Part shown: positions 17,104 to 20,054 of the stretch, piece by piece
Numbering within the stretch: the first letter of the stretch is position 1
How the letters are laid out: each line of letters opens with the position of its first letter
Assembly: GCA_902363675.1 (NCBI GenBank)
Contig: CABJAV010000042.1
Location: 1 to 20,054, forward strand
Direction: 5' to 3'
From: Lachnospiraceae bacterium
Lineage (GTDB): Bacteria; Bacillota; Clostridia; Lachnospirales; Lachnospiraceae
DNA length: 20,054 nucleotides
Translations under genes and position numbers: made by a program
The notes under the pieces: generated by a model
What the model was told of the DNA's origin: nothing
The model's database searches: none
The model's input: the letters and a program-made list of their open reading frames with translations, nothing else

Positions 17104-17697
17104 ATGAAAACAGGAGAGGCAAGGGGAATTTACAGTTCTGTTCTGAAATCATATAACGTGCAGAAATTCAAACTGTCGAAGCAGCGGGAAGAGTTAAAAG
17201 AGCGGATGGAAAGTACGCCGGATGGAAAAACACGGTATGCTGATGAAGCTGCTACACTGGAACTGAAATATAATGCGGTTGCGGAGAAACAGGACGAGTA
17301 TCAGAATTATGTAAATCAGCTTATGGCGCAATGGGAAGGTAAGTTTAACAGTGTTGTGGCAAAGCAGCAGGGCGAGGCCGCAAAAGATTATGGGGAGGAA
17401 ATGGGAAAGATCATGACCGTGGCAAGACGCCTGATGCATGGAGATCAGGTGCCGATGCAGGATGAGAAGAAACTGATGGAATATGATAAGGATCTCTATA
17501 TTATGGCGAAAAACGCCGGAATGATGGCGCGGTTGGAAAAACGCAAAAAGTATGATTCGCTCTGGGAAGATGAGGAAAAGAAAGAGCATGAAGACCCGAT
17601 GGAAGCAGCCGATGCAGAGGAAACATTTACAGCCGGACCGGAAGTGGTGTCGGTGGAATCTGTCATGGAGGCAGCGGCTGGGGAAACGGAGTCATAG
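17104..17697 (+). CDS. Unrecognised charged protein, probably coiled-coil
   Basis: I do not recognise this 197-residue soluble protein. Residues 15-100 are rich in K, E, Q and R with long helix-forming stretches (KLSKQREELKERMES, then LELKYNAVAEKQDEYQNY), which suggests a coiled coil. A middle part has MTVARRLMHGDQVPMQDEKK and MEYDKDLYIMAKNAG, and the last 35 residues form an acidic, alanine-rich, probably disordered tail. No signal peptide or membrane segment is visible. ATG 17104 is preceded by GGAGG 17092-17096 at 7 bases. The leader has an inverted repeat TGAAATG 17056-17062 / CATTTCA 17084-17090. A terminator follows 31 bases after the stop, so it appears monocistronic. Confidence 0.75.
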   Translation: MKTGEARGIYSSVLKSYNVQKFKLSKQREELKERMESTPDGKTRYADEAATLELKYNAVAEKQDEYQNYVNQLMAQWEGKFNSVVAKQQGEAAKDYGEEMGKIMTVARRLMHGDQVPMQDEKKLMEYDKDLYIMAKNAGMMARLEKRKKYDSLWEDEEKKEHEDPMEAADAEETFTAGPEVVSVESVMEAAAGETES

Positions 17698-17728
17698 GAT
17701 GGTTTAAAAACTATAGATAAACAAAAAG

Positions 17729-17766
17729 GCGTGTGAAAAACAAAAGTTTTTTCACACGCTTTTTTT
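17729..17766 (+). terminator. Intrinsic terminator of the 197-residue protein gene
   Basis: GCGTGTGAAAAA 17729-17740 pairs exactly with TTTTTCACACGC 17748-17759 around a 7-base loop, followed by T7 at 17760-17766. This is a textbook rho-independent terminator. Confidence 0.9.
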
Positions 17767-17768
17767 AC

Positions 17769-18050
17769 GTTAAGATCCCGCAAGTCACGAGCGAGAGCTT
17801 GTAAATGGGCTACCTGATGTTGTGGAAGATCGCTGACATCTATATATGCGTTGGTGGAGTCATTCAGCAGGATGGGAAGTCTCATTAACGACTTCCGAAT
17901 CCTGCTTTTTCTTTTGAAATTATAAACAGTACCTGCATGTTTTCCTGCTTTTACATGGCTGAAATACGGATTTCCACTCCGGCTTCTTTCATTTTTCTGC
18001 CGGTTATCCACCGTCATTCTGCCGGTCCCGGAATTCGTCCGATTTCCCAT
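17769..18050 (-). other. Coding-like stretch of unknown origin left of the IS66 genes
   Basis: This gap has no clear gene on the + strand. On the - strand an open frame from ATG 18048-18050 includes a protein-like part, MRLPILLNDSTNAYIDVSDL then PQHQVAHLQALARDLRDLN (from 17885 down to 17769). It then runs on through the terminator of the 197-residue gene, so the open frame itself is not a sensible gene. The stretch may be a remnant of another gene or a conserved segment of the insertion element. I do not recognise the protein. Confidence 0.25.
17867..17915 (+). terminator. Terminator-like hairpin left of the IS66 genes
   Basis: GCAGGAT 17867-17873 and GGAAGTC 17875-17881 pair with GACTTCC 17890-17896 and ATCCTGC 17899-17905, with a small internal loop, and are followed by TTTTTCTTTT 17906-17915. 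It reads as a + strand terminator although no + strand gene lies just upstream. It may insulate the insertion element from outside transcription or end a small RNA. Confidence 0.6.
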
Positions 18051-18072
18051 TCGCCCCTGTTTTTGCTATACT
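18044..18072 (+). promoter_or_regulatory. Candidate promoter of the IS66 genes
   Basis: TATACT 18067-18072 with TG at 18064-18065 makes an extended -10 box, and TTCCCA 18044-18049 is a weak -35 at 17 bases. It lies 24 bases before the first IS66 frame. Confidence 0.45.
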
Positions 18073-18096
18073 TATCCCATACTTAAGGAGGTACAA

Positions 18097-18270
18097 ATGA
18101 ACGCAGATGATAAAAGCAAACTCAAAGCATATGAAGAACTTATAGGCAGTCTTGAGCATACAAACGGACTGCAGCACAGGGTCATTGAAACCCAGTCCTC
18201 ATTGATCAAATCCCTTGAGGAACATAATGCAGAATTAGAAAAAATCATTGATGATCTGACAAACATTTAA
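18097..18270 (+). CDS. Small coiled-coil protein preceding the IS66 transposase
   Basis: This 57-residue frame begins MNADDKSKLKAYEELIGSLE and is rich in leucine heptads and charged residues (SLIKSLEEHNAELEKIIDDL), so it is probably a helical dimer. AAGGAGG 18085-18091 lies 5 bases before the ATG. It stands 14 bases before the transposase reading and is presumably co-transcribed with it. It does not resemble the classical IS66 TnpA or TnpB proteins. It may be an accessory factor of this IS66 subgroup, but that is inference. Confidence 0.6.
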   Translation: MNADDKSKLKAYEELIGSLEHTNGLQHRVIETQSSLIKSLEEHNAELEKIIDDLTNI

Positions 18271-18284
18271 AGAAAGGACGCGGC

Positions 18285-19793
18285 ATGGGGATGGGAAATT
18301 CTTTTGAAACCATTACAGTACTTCAATACAGGCTCAAAGCAGCACAGGAAGAACTTGCAGCCTTTCAATCGGGAGAAAAATATATCCGAATGGAAAAACA
18401 GTACCTTACACAGGTGCGTGCCCTGGAACGCAGAATTGCAAAACTGGAAGCAGCTGTAGCAAAAGAACACAGCCATGCCATTACGATTCGGAATCAATGG
18501 TTTGAGATTTTTGAATAGCTGCAAAAAGAATGCGACCGTATGGTCGCTGAAGCATTAAAACTCATCCATCCCGTCTTCAAAATCTATCGCCCGCAAAAAA
18601 TATCCAACAGCCGCGAAAAGACAGGAAGGAAACCCGGTGGACAGCCAGGACACAGGGGGCACTGCAGAAAGAAACTCCCCCCGACAAGGGAAATCTATCT
18701 TCCTGCACCCGAAGAAGTACTCCATGACCCTGACTTTAAGAAAACATCGAAAACCATTACAAAGCAGAAAATCGACATCAGCGTAGAAGTGCATGTGACC
18801 GAGTATCATGCCGATGTGTACTATAATTCCAAAACAGGTGAACGGATCCATGCACCATTTCCACAGGGAGTCATTGATGACGTTAACTATGGAGGAAATT
18901 TACGTGCTTTCCTGTTTCTGCTGAATAATGACTGCTGTACATCAATTGATAAAAGCCGCAGGTTTTTGTCTGATCTGACAGATGGAAAAATAAACATATC
19001 AAAAGGCATGATCAATAATCTCTGCCGGTCATTTGCCAAAAAAACAGAATCCCAGCGTAAAGAGATTTTCTGCGACATGCTGCTTTCCCTTGTCATGCAT
19101 ACAGACTGTACCAATGCCCGTGTAAACGGGGAAAGTTCGTATGTATTTGTATGTGCGGTTCCGGATGGCGGTGTGCTCTATTTCGCCAGGGACAAAAAGG
19201 GACACGATGGAATAAAGGGCACGGTCGTTGAAGACTATCAGGGGACATTGGTCCACGATCATGATGTAACCTTTTATAAGTATGGAACCGGCCACCAGGA
19301 ATGCCTTGCACATGTACTGCGTTATCTGAAAGACAGCATGGACAACGAAAAAGACCGTACCTGGAACAGGCAGATGCATTCCCTGATACAGGAAATGATC
19401 CATTACCGGAATGGTTTATCTGAATCAGAAGAGCCAGATCCGCAGACCGTCTCCGAATTTGAAGAACGTTATAAAACAATCCTGTCCATAGCTGGGGATG
19501 AATACGACTATGAGCCGCCTGGGAAATACTACCGTGATGGATACAATCTGTACAAAAGGATGAAAACGTATAAGAAAGATCATCTTCTTTTCCTCCATAA
19601 CAAGAATGTACCTGCCACGAATAACGAAGCCGAACGGCTGCTGAGAAAATATAAAAGAAAACAGGCGCAGGCTGTGTCATTCCGGAGTCCGTCAAGCATC
19701 GACCATCTCTGTAAATGCATGAGCATGCTGGTTTTGATGCGCAGAAAAGAGCAGACCAATCTGTTCCGCGAGATTTCAGAAATATTTGCATAA
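18285..19793 (+). pseudogene. IS66-family transposase, interrupted by an amber codon and two frameshifts
   Basis: Two frames in the same phase (18285-18515 and 18540-19793) are separated only by TAG 18516-18518; without it the protein would run EIFE-Q-LQKECDRMVAEALK, a single C-to-T change from CAG. After EALK the usual IS66 motif NSSIPSS is found in the +1 phase (18559-18579), and the phase returns at the A6 run 18595-18600 before NSREKTGRKPGGQPGHRGH. The catalytic DDE set is preserved: D in VMHTDCTNARVNG, D in TLVHDHDVTFYKYG and E in NNEAERLLR; C and H of HQECLAHVLRYL are also present. The N-terminal 77 residues are coiled-coil-like. The 417-codon part could still be made but would lack the normal N-terminus, so this copy is probably inactive. 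Confidence 0.85.
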
Positions 19794-19945
19794 GAAAACC
19801 GATGGTTTTGACTACGATATAGTCTATACCATCCGGGCTACGCTGAGGATTTTTGGCATGTGCTATCGGGAAAATAGGCAAGTAATATGGTTTAGTTAAT
19901 TTAAAAACGCTATACTAGTATATTGGATAATAAATAACTGCTATA

Positions 19946-20054
19946 TTAAATTGAAGATGCTTCAGCTTCGCTGATTTCATCCATTTTATATTTCCAATGG
20001 TAAACTACTGGCTCGCGGTTAACTTCTTCAAAATACTGGTAAATTCGTTCTTCC
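19946..20054 (-). CDS. C-terminal end of an unidentified - strand protein (partial)
   Basis: Read on the - strand, the last 109 bases encode EERIYQYFEEVNREPVVYHW then KYKMDEISEAEASSI and a TAA stop at 19946-19948. The composition is convincingly protein-like, with an aromatic and acidic C-terminus. The 5' part lies outside the window, so neither the length nor the family can be told. The 152 bases between its stop and the transposase are AT-rich and hold only the small hairpins noted under the mobile element. Confidence 0.5.
   Translation of the reverse strand, partial: EERIYQYFEEVNREPVVYHWKYKMDEISEAEASSI

Larger units (their letters stand above)
18044..19830 (+). mobile_element. IS66-family insertion sequence, degenerate; ends not resolved
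   Basis: The element comprises a 57-residue accessory frame and a disrupted DDE transposase. I could not find terminal inverted repeats of the GTAA type or an 8-base target duplication by eye, so the stated limits are only those of the recognisable content and the left end could lie as far out as 17767. Two small hairpins follow the transposase: AAAACC 19795-19800 / GGTTTT 19804-19809 and GACTA 19810-19814 / TAGTC 19820-19824. A TnpB-like (Orf2) gene, common in larger IS66 elements, is absent. Confidence 0.7.

Noticed and set aside
3583..18079. A 13-base identity, ATACTTATCCCAT, near 3583 and near 18068
   Set aside because: A match of this length is expected by chance a few times in 20 kb, and the flanks do not agree.
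17767..19945. Terminal inverted repeats and target duplication of the IS66 element
   Set aside because: No GTAA-type ends in suitable orientation and no matching 8-base direct repeat could be found by eye.
1..20054. CRISPR array, tRNA or rRNA genes
   Set aside because: No regularly spaced direct repeats and no tRNA- or rRNA-like sequence were seen on either strand.

Overview
The window looks like a chromosomal accessory stretch from a Gram-positive gut anaerobe, most likely a Lachnospiraceae member (Roseburia/Blautia/Agathobacter type). This rests on strong AGGAGG-type ribosome binding sites, moderate A+T content, BceRS-BceAB-type and VncRS-like peptide-sensing modules, CPBP proteases, and an IS66 element of a type I associate with that family. 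No database search was possible, so the family-level placement is inference. Nearly all genes are on the + strand; only a partial gene at the right edge is convincingly on the - strand.

Left part (1-3554). A structured, apparently non-coding stretch of unknown origin, possibly a mobile-element end, precedes a MATE efflux pump and a cytidylate-kinase-like protein that are translationally linked. A perfect 25-bp AT-rich hairpin closes this unit, and the promoter of the next gene starts inside its right arm. That gene is an A+T-rich AlbA_2/HATPase_c_4 (Schlafen-AAA-like) putative regulator.

Centre (3732-15900). Two sensor/ABC modules follow each other. Module 1 is an OmpR-type response regulator, a histidine kinase broken by a -1 frameshift in an A run, a large FtsX-type permease and its ATPase. 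A short patch of gene debris follows: an HxlR-type regulator fragment, an intact GNAT acetyltransferase and a HEPN-domain fragment. Module 2 is a complete BceR-BceS-BceA-BceB set followed by two tandem CPBP (Abi/CAAX-like) membrane proteases, which looks like an operon for sensing and surviving a peptide antibiotic. A BceR-box-like site and a terminator-like hairpin lie between bceS and bceA.

Right part (15901-20054). A BAAT/acyl-CoA-thioester-hydrolase-type alpha/beta hydrolase follows a leader with dyad symmetry. Next come an unrecognised 197-residue charged, probably coiled-coil protein with its own terminator, and an intergenic stretch holding a second terminator-like hairpin and a coding-like reading on the - strand. 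An IS66-family element follows, whose transposase carries an in-frame amber codon and two compensating frameshifts. The final ~110 bases encode the C-terminus of an unidentified - strand protein.

I see no tRNA, rRNA or CRISPR array. The most notable points are the BceAB-CPBP-CPBP arrangement, the broken kinase and transposase genes (both with apparent base losses in A runs), the hairpin in the bceAB leader and the HEPN fossil. I found nothing that I could defend as an entirely new system.
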